A stretch of DNA of 38,176 bases from Planctomycetaceae bacterium UBA4732 (GTDB lineage: Bacteria; Planctomycetota; Planctomycetia; Gemmatales; Gemmataceae), in NCBI GenBank assembly GCA_002404095.1, contig DHJA01000082.1, positions 18,096 through 56,271 on the forward strand, in the 5' to 3' direction. Below are positions 24,117 to 31,404 of the stretch, one piece after another (position 1 is the first letter of the stretch; every line of letters starts with the position of its first letter). The position numbers were made by a program, and so were the translations under genes. The notes beneath the pieces were generated by a model. It had not been told where the DNA came from and ran no database searches. It saw only the letters and a program-made list of their open reading frames with translations.

Positions 24117-24190
24117 GGCTTTGCCCTTAAACCGAAAACCTGCCTTTCAACCGGCTTTGCCTCTAAACCTCCGTTTGCCTTTTAACCTCT
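24117..24190. repeat. degenerate tandem repeats (GGCTTTGCCTCTAAACC type)
   Basis: Four degenerate units of about 15-20 bp follow the oleD stop, each built around TTTGCC-x3-TAAACC: GGCTTTGCCCTTAAACC, CTGCCTTTCAACC, GGCTTTGCCTCTAAACC and CGTTTGCCTTTTAACC. They lie between oleD and the convergent small membrane protein gene. No protein or clear hairpin is seen. Confidence 0.55.
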
Positions 24191-24227
24191 CAGGTTTTTA
24201 GCATTCCAGACGGGAGCAAAATGGCGG

Positions 24228-24506
24228 CTATTTTTTGAGATCCCACAGGGGCGCGCTGCCCGGCCATCTGCCAGTGCCCAAATAGAAGTCGGCCTTGATG
24301 AGCGGCCAGTAAAACCAGACGCAGCCGAAGTTCCAGCGTTCCCATTCGCGGCTGGGCTGCGGCGGTGAGAAGTAAAGCGCCGCAGGCATATAGCCGAGAG
24401 CATCGCACTCGGCGGCTCCCCGCCGCGAGAGGTAGAGGTAGGAGCCGACGTACAGCGTCAGCAGCAGGACGAGGGCGTGCAACGCCCAGTACTTCCGAAT
24501 TGACAT
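24228..24506 (-). CDS. small membrane protein, hypothetical
   Basis: A 92-residue protein with one membrane segment (YWALHALVLLLTLYVGSYLY, residues about 6-25) then a short soluble tail with many Trp and aromatic residues (SREWERWNFGCVWFYWPLIK) and the ending GTGRWPGSAPLWDLKK. Similar small proteins with an 'RRG' after the membrane helix and 'WPL..D..LGTGR' near the end occur in planctomycetes to my recollection; no function is known. ATG 24506 is chosen over 24539 because the membrane segment then begins close to the start, with a GGGGGG stretch upstream. Confidence 0.72.
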   Translation of the reverse strand: MSIRKYWALHALVLLLTLYVGSYLYLSRRGAAECDALGYMPAALYFSPPQPSREWERWNFGCVWFYWPLIKADFYLGTGRWPGSAPLWDLKK

Positions 24507-24715
24507 GCTACTTGCCCCCCCTTGTCTCCCATTTCGCAAGGGATCGTAACGCCTCTATGGTTGCCGGGAGCGCGGCTGGGGTCAAGGGGAAGGGCGGCAA
24601 GTGGGCCATCGGGCGAGGGTCGCCCGGCCGTGCCATGCCTGATCGCGCTCATCGGACTCGCACAACATGGACGCTGCTACTAGAGGACGGCCGCCCGCGC
24701 GACTCTTTGCTTACG

Positions 24716-24724
24716 TGCTACAAT
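24716..24724 (+). promoter_or_regulatory. possible extended -10 element ahead of the aspartic protease gene
   Basis: TGCTACAAT (24716-24724) fits the extended -10 pattern TGnTAnnAT, and lies 35 nt before ATG 24760. There is no clear -35. A close match, TGCTACGAT, occurs at 32921-32929 ahead of the caspase-like gene, which makes a shared promoter type plausible. Confidence 0.4.
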
Positions 24725-24759
24725 GGCGCAGCCTGCGCATCACACTTTTGGAGGCCGTT

Positions 24760-25194
24760 ATGGAGACGCAAGCGGTGGGAAGAATACTCGTGACGGCGAA
24801 GGTGGAAAGCCTGCCAGACTTATACAAAGTCCAAGAGGGAACTCTACCCGCCGAACAAGTGCGGTTCGTGGAAATTCCGGAGGCGCTGGTGGACACGAGC
24901 GCGACGATCCTTTCGATGCCGAAGAGATTGATCGACCAACTCGGGCTGCTCCCTGTGCGCACCCGAAGGGCCCGGAGCAGCGCTGGCTCGGTGACCCTTC
25001 AAATTTACAGCGGAGTTCGCTTGACGATCCAGGGACGTGATTGCCTGAGCGACGTGGCGGAGGTTCCAGAGGATTGCCCGGTGCTGATCGGCCAGGTTCC
25101 ATTGGAATTGCTCGATTTTGTCGCCGATTGCAAAAATCATCGGCTCATCGGCAACCCCGAACACGGCGGCGAGCATATGCTTGATATGTACTGA
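24760..25194 (+). CDS. small retropepsin-like (clan AA) aspartic protease
   Basis: A 144-residue protein with the aspartic protease signature LVDTSATILSMPKRLIDQLG, where Asp45-Thr-Ser-Ala corresponds to the catalytic D-T/S-G/S-A motif; the Ser in place of Gly also occurs in retropepsins. A second half-site (CPVLIGQVPLELLDFVAD) follows the hydrophobic-Gly pattern of clan AA proteins, consistent with a homodimeric single-lobe enzyme. No signal peptide or membrane segment is seen, so it is probably cytoplasmic. ATG 24760 is chosen because GGAGG lies just upstream and homology starts there; an open extension goes back to 24667. The glycosidase-like gene starts 23 nt downstream and may be co-transcribed. 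Targets are unknown. Confidence 0.78.
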   Translation: METQAVGRILVTAKVESLPDLYKVQEGTLPAEQVRFVEIPEALVDTSATILSMPKRLIDQLGLLPVRTRRARSSAGSVTLQIYSGVRLTIQGRDCLSDVAEVPEDCPVLIGQVPLELLDFVADCKNHRLIGNPEHGGEHMLDMY

Positions 25195-25217
25195 CCCATC
25201 TTGTCCAGGTAGTGCCG

Positions 25218-26816
25218 ATGAACCCACCCTACTTTGTCCACAATACCCGCCCGCTCACCCGCCGCACCTTCCTGCGCGGCGCCGGCGTCGCTCTCGCGTT
25301 GCCGTTCCTGACGGATCCGGCGACCGCGGCCCCTTCGGTCATGACCAAGCTCCCCGTGGCGCTGCACCCGGACAACCCCCGTTACTTCCTCTTCCGGGGC
25401 CGCCCCCTGGTGCTTGTCACCGCGAGCGAACACTATGGATCGGTCCTTAACCGGGCGTTTGACTTCGAGAAATATCTCGATGACGCGGCAGGGCGAGGGA
25501 TGACACTGACCCGCACCTTCCTGCTGTATCGCGAGCTACAGACTCCGCGCAATCCGTCCTCCCCCTGCAAGCCGGAGTCGCCCGATTACCTCGCCCCCTG
25601 GGTCCGCACCGGGCCGGGCAAGGCGGCGGACGGCGAGCCGGCCTATGACCTGGACCGCTGGAACCCGGAATACTTCGACCGTCTCAGCTGTTTTCTCCGC
25701 AAGGCCTCCGCGCTGGGCGTCGTGGTCGAGTTGACGCTTTTCAGCCACACTTATACCGATTTAGTCTGGTCGCTCAATCCACTCAACGCTCAAAACAACA
25801 AGCAGAGCGTCGGCAAGGCGGCCTGGCCCGAGTACGATTCCCTCAAGGATAGCGCATTAGTGGAAAGGCAGTTGAGCTACGCCCGCAAGATCGTCCAGGA
25901 GACCTGTGACTTCGACAACATCTACTACGAAGTCTGCAACGAGCCGGCCGGCGGAATGCCGGGCCATGTTTCGCCGGCCGAGGTGGACGAGTGGCAGAAA
26001 GGAATCGCCAGCGCGGTGCGCGAGGAGCTGCGTCAACGCGACCGCAAGCATTTGGTGTTTGGCACTCAAGCCTTCGACGCGGGCAAGTTGTCGCAGCGGC
26101 TGGAGGAAAGTTTCACCGGCCCGCTCTGGGACGCCGTCAACGTCCACCCGCACCCCTTCTTGAAGTGGAAGGATCGCACCTACGACATGGGAAACTTCAT
26201 GTCGAAGCAACTGCGCTTGAAGGAGCTGCGCGACTTCTGTCTGGCCGTTTCCGCCGCGAGCAAACCGTGCGTAATCGATGAGGACAACGCGGCCAGCCTC
26301 TACCGGGACGCGGCCGGCTGGACAATCCACCGCAAGCGGGCGTGGATGGCGGTGCTGAGTGGTTCGCATTACGACTACATCGACTTCTCGATCACGGTCG
26401 GGAGTGAGGCGGGTACGCTGGACTCTCGGCGAGGCATTCGGGCCTGGATGGGGCATCTGTCGGCGTTCATCCACTCGTTCGACTTCGTCCACGCCCGGCC
26501 GCGGGCCGATTGGGCGTCCGGACTGCCGGAGCATTTGGTGGCGTCGGGCCTGGCCGTCGAGGGCAAGGACTACGTCGCCTACCTGGCCGATGGCCGCGAG
26601 GCGGCCGACTCGTCGGCGGGCGAGCCGATTGAGGGAAAGGCCGCGCTGGACCTCCCCGCCGGAGCCTTCCTCGTCAGCTTCTATTCTCCGACAACCGGCG
26701 CCGGATCGCCGGCCTCGCGCGTGGAGGGCGGCAAGAAAATCGACGTGGATCTGCCGTCGTTTAGGCACGACGTGGTCATCCGAGCGACGCGGGTACGCCA
26801 GGGTGATCAGAAATGA
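25218..26816 (+). CDS. Tat-exported glycoside hydrolase-like protein
   Basis: A 532-residue protein beginning with a twin-arginine signal (LTRRTFLRGAGVALALPFLT). The mature part begins with a DUF4038-like entry, NPRYFLFRGRPLVLVTASEH, and continues as a (beta/alpha)8 barrel. Glu242 in IYYEVCNEPAGG resembles the acid/base Glu of clan GH-A, and Glu355 in CVIDEDNAAS may be the nucleophile; both are assigned by pattern only. The last 150 residues form a beta-rich domain (DYVAYLADGREAADSSAG, DLPAGAFLVSFYSPTTGAG) resembling the putative collagen-binding/immunoglobulin-like end of such proteins. ATG 25218 is used; GTG 25212 adds two residues. The substrate is unknown, plausibly a plant or algal glycan. 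Confidence 0.82.
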   Translation: MNPPYFVHNTRPLTRRTFLRGAGVALALPFLTDPATAAPSVMTKLPVALHPDNPRYFLFRGRPLVLVTASEHYGSVLNRAFDFEKYLDDAAGRGMTLTRTFLLYRELQTPRNPSSPCKPESPDYLAPWVRTGPGKAADGEPAYDLDRWNPEYFDRLSCFLRKASALGVVVELTLFSHTYTDLVWSLNPLNAQNNKQSVGKAAWPEYDSLKDSALVERQLSYARKIVQETCDFDNIYYEVCNEPAGGMPGHVSPAEVDEWQKGIASAVREELRQRDRKHLVFGTQAFDAGKLSQRLEESFTGPLWDAVNVHPHPFLKWKDRTYDMGNFMSKQLRLKELRDFCLAVSAASKPCVIDEDNAASLYRDAAGWTIHRKRAWMAVLSGSHYDYIDFSITVGSEAGTLDSRRGIRAWMGHLSAFIHSFDFVHARPRADWASGLPEHLVASGLAVEGKDYVAYLADGREAADSSAGEPIEGKAALDLPAGAFLVSFYSPTTGAGSPASRVEGGKKIDVDLPSFRHDVVIRATRVRQGDQK

Positions 26817-26903
26817 GGAGTAAATGGGGAGCCAGCGCAGAAGCGCCGCCTGGAAGCTGCGGGGCGGCAATCGCGTGCGCGCTTCACTGAAAAAATAACT
26901 CCG

Positions 26904-28115
26904 TCATTGGTAAAACGCCACGCTGGCGAAGCTGACGCTTTCGTTGCCGTGCGGATGAACGTATTGGTCGTAATGCAGCACTTTGCCCGAGCCGGGCCGC
27001 AGCGCTTCCAACACCATATACGTCGGCGGCAGGCCGCAGATACGGCGACAATCGTTCTCTTCAGCGATCACGCGGAAATAGCCGGCCGGGTCGGCCGATT
27101 CCGCCTGGCGCAGGATGGCTTGATCGCGTTCGCGGCTCTCATCCAGCCACGAGCCGGCGGCGGGGCAATGATCGCCGAACTTCGGCCCGATGTGGGCCAG
27201 ATCGCCGCTTATGAGGTAGCAAATCGGTTCTTTCGTCTCGCGTTCCATCGCTTGCAAGGCCTCGATCATGCGCCGAACATCATCCTGGTCCGAAGGCGAT
27301 GTTCCGTCCGCCACGGCGTCCTGGAACGAACCGACCGCCAGCGGCACAATGCGGAACGGCCTTTTGCCCTCAAAAAGATATTGTAAGAATACTATTTCCA
27401 ACTCGATGGAGTGTTCCGGCAAATGCGCCATCAACTCGTCGTCGAACAGGCCATCGCCGTAATGCTTCACCAGCCCGTCGATATAGGTTTGGTCGGTCAT
27501 GGCGACGCCGAGCGGCGTCTTAAAGTTCTTGCGCGTCAGCGTGAAACGATGAGCGCTGTAGTGCGACGTGCCGATGACGACGAACAATGACGCCGATGAG
27601 CGCTCCGCTAACTCTTTGTAGCCCCAAGCGTAGGTACGGCCGCCGCGGGCGTAGTCGATGTGCGGCGCCAACAGCGCACGCAGTTGGCCGTCGGGATGCG
27701 CCTTTCCCGGCAGGCCCGGGCCTCCCGGCCCCGTGAACAATCGCTCGATCTGGGAACGCAAGGCGGCTGGGTCGGCCTCGTAGGCGCCGATGCAGGACGG
27801 CTGGCGCACCGGGTCGTCAACGTGGGCGCGATAACGCGGCCCCTCCAGGAACAAGGCTTCATCCAACGCCGACGCCAGCTCCGTAAAGACTTCCAACGGT
27901 ACGAGCTGTCCACCTACTTGCTGGGTGGCTTCCGTCTGAATCTCGCGCAGGGTGCGCCGGCCGTCGAATAGTTGCAGCCACTGCACTTCTAGGGGGCTCA
28001 GACGGAGGGAGGCGCCGTTGAGTCGCAACAGGTCGTGGACGATGTAGCGCTGACGGCTGGCGTCTTCAGGAGACGCGGCCAAGTGCGGGCGCAACTGCGG
28101 TTTGGCGACGGACAT
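26904..28115 (-). CDS. MEMO-family protein (AmmeMemoRadiSam system protein B)
   Basis: A 403-residue protein of the MEMO1 family. Metal-site motifs are APHIDYARGG (His152), VIGTSHYSAHRF (His185), LPEHSIELE (His235) and NDCRRICGLPP with conserved Cys. LISGDLAHIG and the closing NESVSFASVAFYQ also match. Human MEMO1 binds iron or copper at this site; in prokaryotes the family appears with an AMMECR1-type protein and a radical SAM enzyme, neither of which is present here. The first 100 residues are an extra domain (LSPLEVQWLQLFDGRRTLRE) that resembles PqqD-like peptide-binding modules. ATG 28115 has AGGAGGG upstream, which overlaps the stop of the cytochrome-WD40 gene 10 nt away, so the two share a transcript. 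Confidence 0.9.
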   Translation of the reverse strand: MSVAKPQLRPHLAASPEDASRQRYIVHDLLRLNGASLRLSPLEVQWLQLFDGRRTLREIQTEATQQVGGQLVPLEVFTELASALDEALFLEGPRYRAHVDDPVRQPSCIGAYEADPAALRSQIERLFTGPGGPGLPGKAHPDGQLRALLAPHIDYARGGRTYAWGYKELAERSSASLFVVIGTSHYSAHRFTLTRKNFKTPLGVAMTDQTYIDGLVKHYGDGLFDDELMAHLPEHSIELEIVFLQYLFEGKRPFRIVPLAVGSFQDAVADGTSPSDQDDVRRMIEALQAMERETKEPICYLISGDLAHIGPKFGDHCPAAGSWLDESRERDQAILRQAESADPAGYFRVIAEENDCRRICGLPPTYMVLEALRPGSGKVLHYDQYVHPHGNESVSFASVAFYQ

Positions 28116-28125
28116 GACGGCCCTC

Positions 28126-29646
28126 CTATTTCTTCGGCGGCGTGGGCGGCGTCGGCGGCGCGGCCGGCGCCGCCAAGCCCGGCGAGCCGTTGAACGCCTT
28201 GACCACCGTGCCGTCGGCCGTCTTCCACACCTTGACCTCGCCGTTGAACGACCCCGATGCGATCAGCGCGCCGTCCGAGCTGATCGCCAGGGCGTAGACA
28301 TAATCGGTGTGTCCCGACAACGTCCGTATCGCCGCGCCATTGTCCTCGTTCCAGACGCGCACGGTGTCGTCGGCGCTTGCTGTCACCAGCAGCGGTTGCT
28401 TAGGCGCCGCCATCATCTTCGTGATCGTCTTGCCGTGACCGCCGGTGGCGCGAACCTGCTTGCCGGCCTGTTCGCCGGTCACGTTCCACGCGCGTATCTG
28501 ATTGTCTTCGCCAGCCGAATAGCCGGTCTTGCCGTCGGCCTTCATCGCCACACCGTAGACTGCCGCCTGATGATCCGGAAATGTCAGCACCGATTCCTTC
28601 GTCGCCAGGTCCCACACCTTGGCCGTCTTGTCGCGGCTGCCCGTTATCAGATATTTGCCATCCGCTGAGAAGGCGACCGCGAACACCCAGTCGGCGTGGT
28701 TTTCGATGGACTGCTCTAGCTTGGCGTTGACGGCCCCGCCGGAAATGTCCCAGACGTTGACGATGCGGTCGCAGCCGCCGGACGCCAATTTCTTGCCGTC
28801 GGGACTGAGCGCCAGACACAGCACCTCATCGTCGGCGTCGAGCAACTGCTTGACCATGACGCCCTTGTCCTCAACGCCGTCGAGATAGGCCACACCGTTC
28901 TCGACTTTCGGCGTACCGCCGTTGAGATTGTAGACGCGCACGTCGCCCTCCTCGCCGGGCCGGCCGCCGGCGACCGCCAACATGCCGTCGGGTAGAAAGA
29001 CCATCGCCAAGGCGCGACGCGCCCGTGTGCGGATGCGTTTCTCTAGCTTGGCGGTGGCCACGTCCCATACGGTCAGTTCGTGATGACCGCTGACGACAAG
29101 CTTTTTGTTGTCCGGTGTGAAGGCAAGCGACGTAACGGTAACAGGAAACGTATAAGCCGCCGCGGGAACGGGCGGCTTCCAACGGGCGCGCAGTTCACGA
29201 TACAAATCCGCTTTGTCATCAAGGCCGGCGTCGAGTTTGGCGCCTTCCTTGATCCATTGTTCGATAACGGCGATCTTCGTTGGCGGTAAGGCGTCGCCGA
29301 CATCCGCCGGCGGCATGCGCGTCTTGTCGGTCGCCTTGAGTACGTCAAGGATGTAGCTGTCGTCGGGCTTGCCGGCATGGAAGGGCGTATCCTTTGTGCC
29401 GCCCTTCTGGAAGGCGCCGAACTTGGTCATGTCGAGCTTGCCCTTGGGGTTTTTGGATCCATGGCAGCCGAAGCAGTTTTCTTTGAGAATGGGCGCCACG
29501 TCATTGATGAAGCTGACCGGCGCCTTGGGCGGCGGCGCCGGCACGGCTGCCCCAGACGGACCCGGCGCGAGAAGCAAGAACATCAGGGCCGGCACGGCCC
29601 CCAGGGTGACGCACAGGACGCAGAAGAAATAGCGTAATCGAGACAT
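28126..29646 (-). CDS. c-type cytochrome / WD40 repeat protein
   Basis: A 506-residue exported protein with a signal or anchor at the N-terminus (residues 6-34). The first domain is a planctomycete-type cytochrome c: DVAPILKENCFGCHGSKNPK with CxxCH at Cys58/Cys61/His62 and TRMPPAD giving a possible Met ligand. From about residue 170 to 490 there are about seven WD40 blades, such as ADWVFAVAFSADGKYLITGS, RDKTAKVWDLATKESVLTFP and HTDYVYALAISSDGALIASG. The tail is Ala/Pro-rich. The fusion is common in Planctomycetota and may link haem to a protein-interaction propeller; its role is not known. GGAG precedes ATG 29646. It is 10 nt ahead of the MEMO gene. Confidence 0.92.
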   Translation of the reverse strand: MSRLRYFFCVLCVTLGAVPALMFLLLAPGPSGAAVPAPPPKAPVSFINDVAPILKENCFGCHGSKNPKGKLDMTKFGAFQKGGTKDTPFHAGKPDDSYILDVLKATDKTRMPPADVGDALPPTKIAVIEQWIKEGAKLDAGLDDKADLYRELRARWKPPVPAAAYTFPVTVTSLAFTPDNKKLVVSGHHELTVWDVATAKLEKRIRTRARRALAMVFLPDGMLAVAGGRPGEEGDVRVYNLNGGTPKVENGVAYLDGVEDKGVMVKQLLDADDEVLCLALSPDGKKLASGGCDRIVNVWDISGGAVNAKLEQSIENHADWVFAVAFSADGKYLITGSRDKTAKVWDLATKESVLTFPDHQAAVYGVAMKADGKTGYSAGEDNQIRAWNVTGEQAGKQVRATGGHGKTITKMMAAPKQPLLVTASADDTVRVWNEDNGAAIRTLSGHTDYVYALAISSDGALIASGSFNGEVKVWKTADGTVVKAFNGSPGLAAPAAPPTPPTPPKK

Positions 29647-29759
29647 GAAGAAACTCCGCGGAGGGTGGGTAGGCTATCAGCAGTAGACCGACTCCTCTTA
29701 TATTATGGGTTTCCTACGATTGTTTGCATCTGCAACGGAACTAAGCCGATTCTAAACTT

Positions 29760-30635
29760 CTACTGCTTCGGCGCCGGTGGAATCCAAGGGCCGGTCAGTG
29801 AGGCGCCTTCGACGACGACGCCACAACCGCCGGACGCCGCGGGGATGGGGCACGCCGTCTGCGGCCGGCTGCCGCACGGGCATTGCCGTTTGTGGCACAG
29901 CTCTTCCCAGAAGGTGCGCGACGGCACGTAAACCCGGTCGCCGGTGGCCATCTGATAATTGGTCGAGGTGTCGCCGAGCTGGACAATCTCACTCCAACAG
30001 ACCGGCAACACCGTCCGACAAGAATCGGGCGCGGACGGGCGGTCCAGTATGATATTGTCGCGCGAGGCACGCTCGGTTAGTCCACCCGCGGCAAGGATCG
30101 CGTCGAGTACGGTTTCCCGTCCGCTGAGCTGGTAGGCGCCTGGAGCGTTGACCTCGCCAATGACGTAATACACCTTGCTTTGCCGCGTCACCACGCGCAC
30201 CGTGAAGACTCCAGCGTCCTTGACGTCCACCTGAGCCTTGACGGCCGCTTCAATGTCATCGACCGTCTTACCCGCGACTTGCAGCCGGCCGTATTTGCCA
30301 AGTTGGATCGTGCCGTCTGGCATCACAGGCTGGTCGCCCGGAAGACGCACGGGCGAGTCCACGTCGGCCGGCAACACCAGCAGTACGTCGCCCGGTTCCA
30401 CGATATAAGGCGGTTGCGGCCGCTTGTCCAATTCACGCGGCACTGCGGCAGGCACAGACGCCGCCTGCTTCATCGCCTGGGCCGAATCGAGCAGCTGGTG
30501 CGTCGGGTTGAACGCGGAGAAGGGGCTTCCCGGTCCCGACGAACACCCCGCCAACAGACACGCCACAAGAGCGAAAGTGCTAATCGACCCGGCAGCCTTT
30601 CCAATGCGGCAATACCATGGGAACTGGCGGTACAT
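29760..30635 (-). CDS. Wza-like polysaccharide export lipoprotein
   Basis: A 291-residue outer-membrane-type lipoprotein. The lipobox is VACLLAGC with Cys31 as the lipidated residue. A poly-export domain starts at YIVEPGDVLLVLPADV and is followed by an SLBB-like beta-grasp domain (VYYVIGEVNAPGAYQLSGRE, TVLDAILAAGGLTERASRDN), the plan of Wza/GfcE proteins that form the capsule or exopolysaccharide pore. The C-terminus is unusual: it is Cys- and Pro-rich (CHKRQCPCGSRPQTACP), where Wza has its membrane helix, so anchoring may differ. No other polysaccharide gene is nearby. AGGGACC precedes ATG 30635; it is divergent from the AlkA-like gene. Confidence 0.88.
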   Translation of the reverse strand: MYRQFPWYCRIGKAAGSISTFALVACLLAGCSSGPGSPFSAFNPTHQLLDSAQAMKQAASVPAAVPRELDKRPQPPYIVEPGDVLLVLPADVDSPVRLPGDQPVMPDGTIQLGKYGRLQVAGKTVDDIEAAVKAQVDVKDAGVFTVRVVTRQSKVYYVIGEVNAPGAYQLSGRETVLDAILAAGGLTERASRDNIILDRPSAPDSCRTVLPVCWSEIVQLGDTSTNYQMATGDRVYVPSRTFWEELCHKRQCPCGSRPQTACPIPAASGGCGVVVEGASLTGPWIPPAPKQ

Positions 30636-30732
30636 GGCACGGTCCCTGTGCGAGAAGAATCTCCCCTTATCTCCATCGGCCGACAGCGCCGTGGAACTGT
30701 AACGGAAGCGCCGGCCTCATGGTTGGGTGGTC

Positions 30733-31404
30733 ATGAACTCTCTTGCCGACGAATACCGCAAAGCGCAACGCCTTCTTTCCCGGCGCGACCCCGTTCTTAG
30801 CCAACTCATGAAGGCCATTGGCCCTTGTACACTGCTTGCGGACTCGGACGGCTTCCGGGCGTTGGCTCGCGCCATCATCGCCCAGCAGATTTCGACCAAG
30901 GCGGCCGCCTCCATCTTCGCGCGCCTGGGAACCGAACTAGCCCCCGGCGGTCTCACGCCCGACGCCATCTTGGCCGCTTCGGAAGAGCAACTGCGCGGCG
31001 TCGGCCTGTCGCGCGGCAAGGCGCTTGCCGTACTGGATTTGGCCGAACACATCCGAAGCGGCCGACTGCCGCTACACGACTTGCACCGCCTTTCGGACGA
31101 CGAAGTGGTTTCCCTGCTGGTGCCGGTGCGCGGCATCGGAGCTTGGACAGCGCAAATGTTCCTTATTTTCTCGATGGGGAGGCTAGACGTCCTGCCGGTA
31201 GACGACCTCGGGCTGCGCGCTGGTGTGCAGTCGGTCTATGGCTTGTCGGAACTGCCCGATCGGGCGGCCCTCCGCGAACGGGCCGAGGCGTGGCGGCCGT
31301 ATCGCAGTATTGCGACGTGGTATTTCTGGCGCAGCCGAGGGTTTGTGCCGCAGTCGAAGAAGGGCGGCGACGCCCCGCCCTCTGGAATTGGACCATCAGG
31401 GTGA
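30733..31404 (+). CDS. AlkA-type DNA-3-methyladenine glycosylase
   Basis: A 223-residue HhH-GPD DNA glycosylase of the AlkA group, which excises alkylated bases such as 3-methyladenine to start base-excision repair. Evidence: FRALARAIIAQQISTKAAAS near the N-terminus, the helix-hairpin-helix VPVRGIGAWTAQMFLIF (about 131-147), and the following LPVDDLGLRAG with the Asp157-Asp158 pair that includes the catalytic Asp. The length suits the small bacterial AlkA form without the N-terminal AlkA-specific domain. ATG 30733 is preferred over GTG 30727. Its final 9 bp overlap the PP2C gene on the opposite strand, which constrains both C-termini. Confidence 0.9.
   Translation: MNSLADEYRKAQRLLSRRDPVLSQLMKAIGPCTLLADSDGFRALARAIIAQQISTKAAASIFARLGTELAPGGLTPDAILAASEEQLRGVGLSRGKALAVLDLAEHIRSGRLPLHDLHRLSDDEVVSLLVPVRGIGAWTAQMFLIFSMGRLDVLPVDDLGLRAGVQSVYGLSELPDRAALRERAEAWRPYRSIATWYFWRSRGFVPQSKKGGDAPPSGIGPSG

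Noticed and set aside
25857..26870. 337-residue ORF on the minus strand
   Set aside because: Antisense to the Tat-exported glycosidase-like gene, Arg/Val/Gly-rich with no motif; high-GC shadow of the real gene.
26817..26903. Possible bidirectional terminator between the glycosidase-like and MEMO genes
   Set aside because: Only a 6-bp GCCGCC/GGCGGC pairing is visible in a GC-rich stretch; too weak to call.
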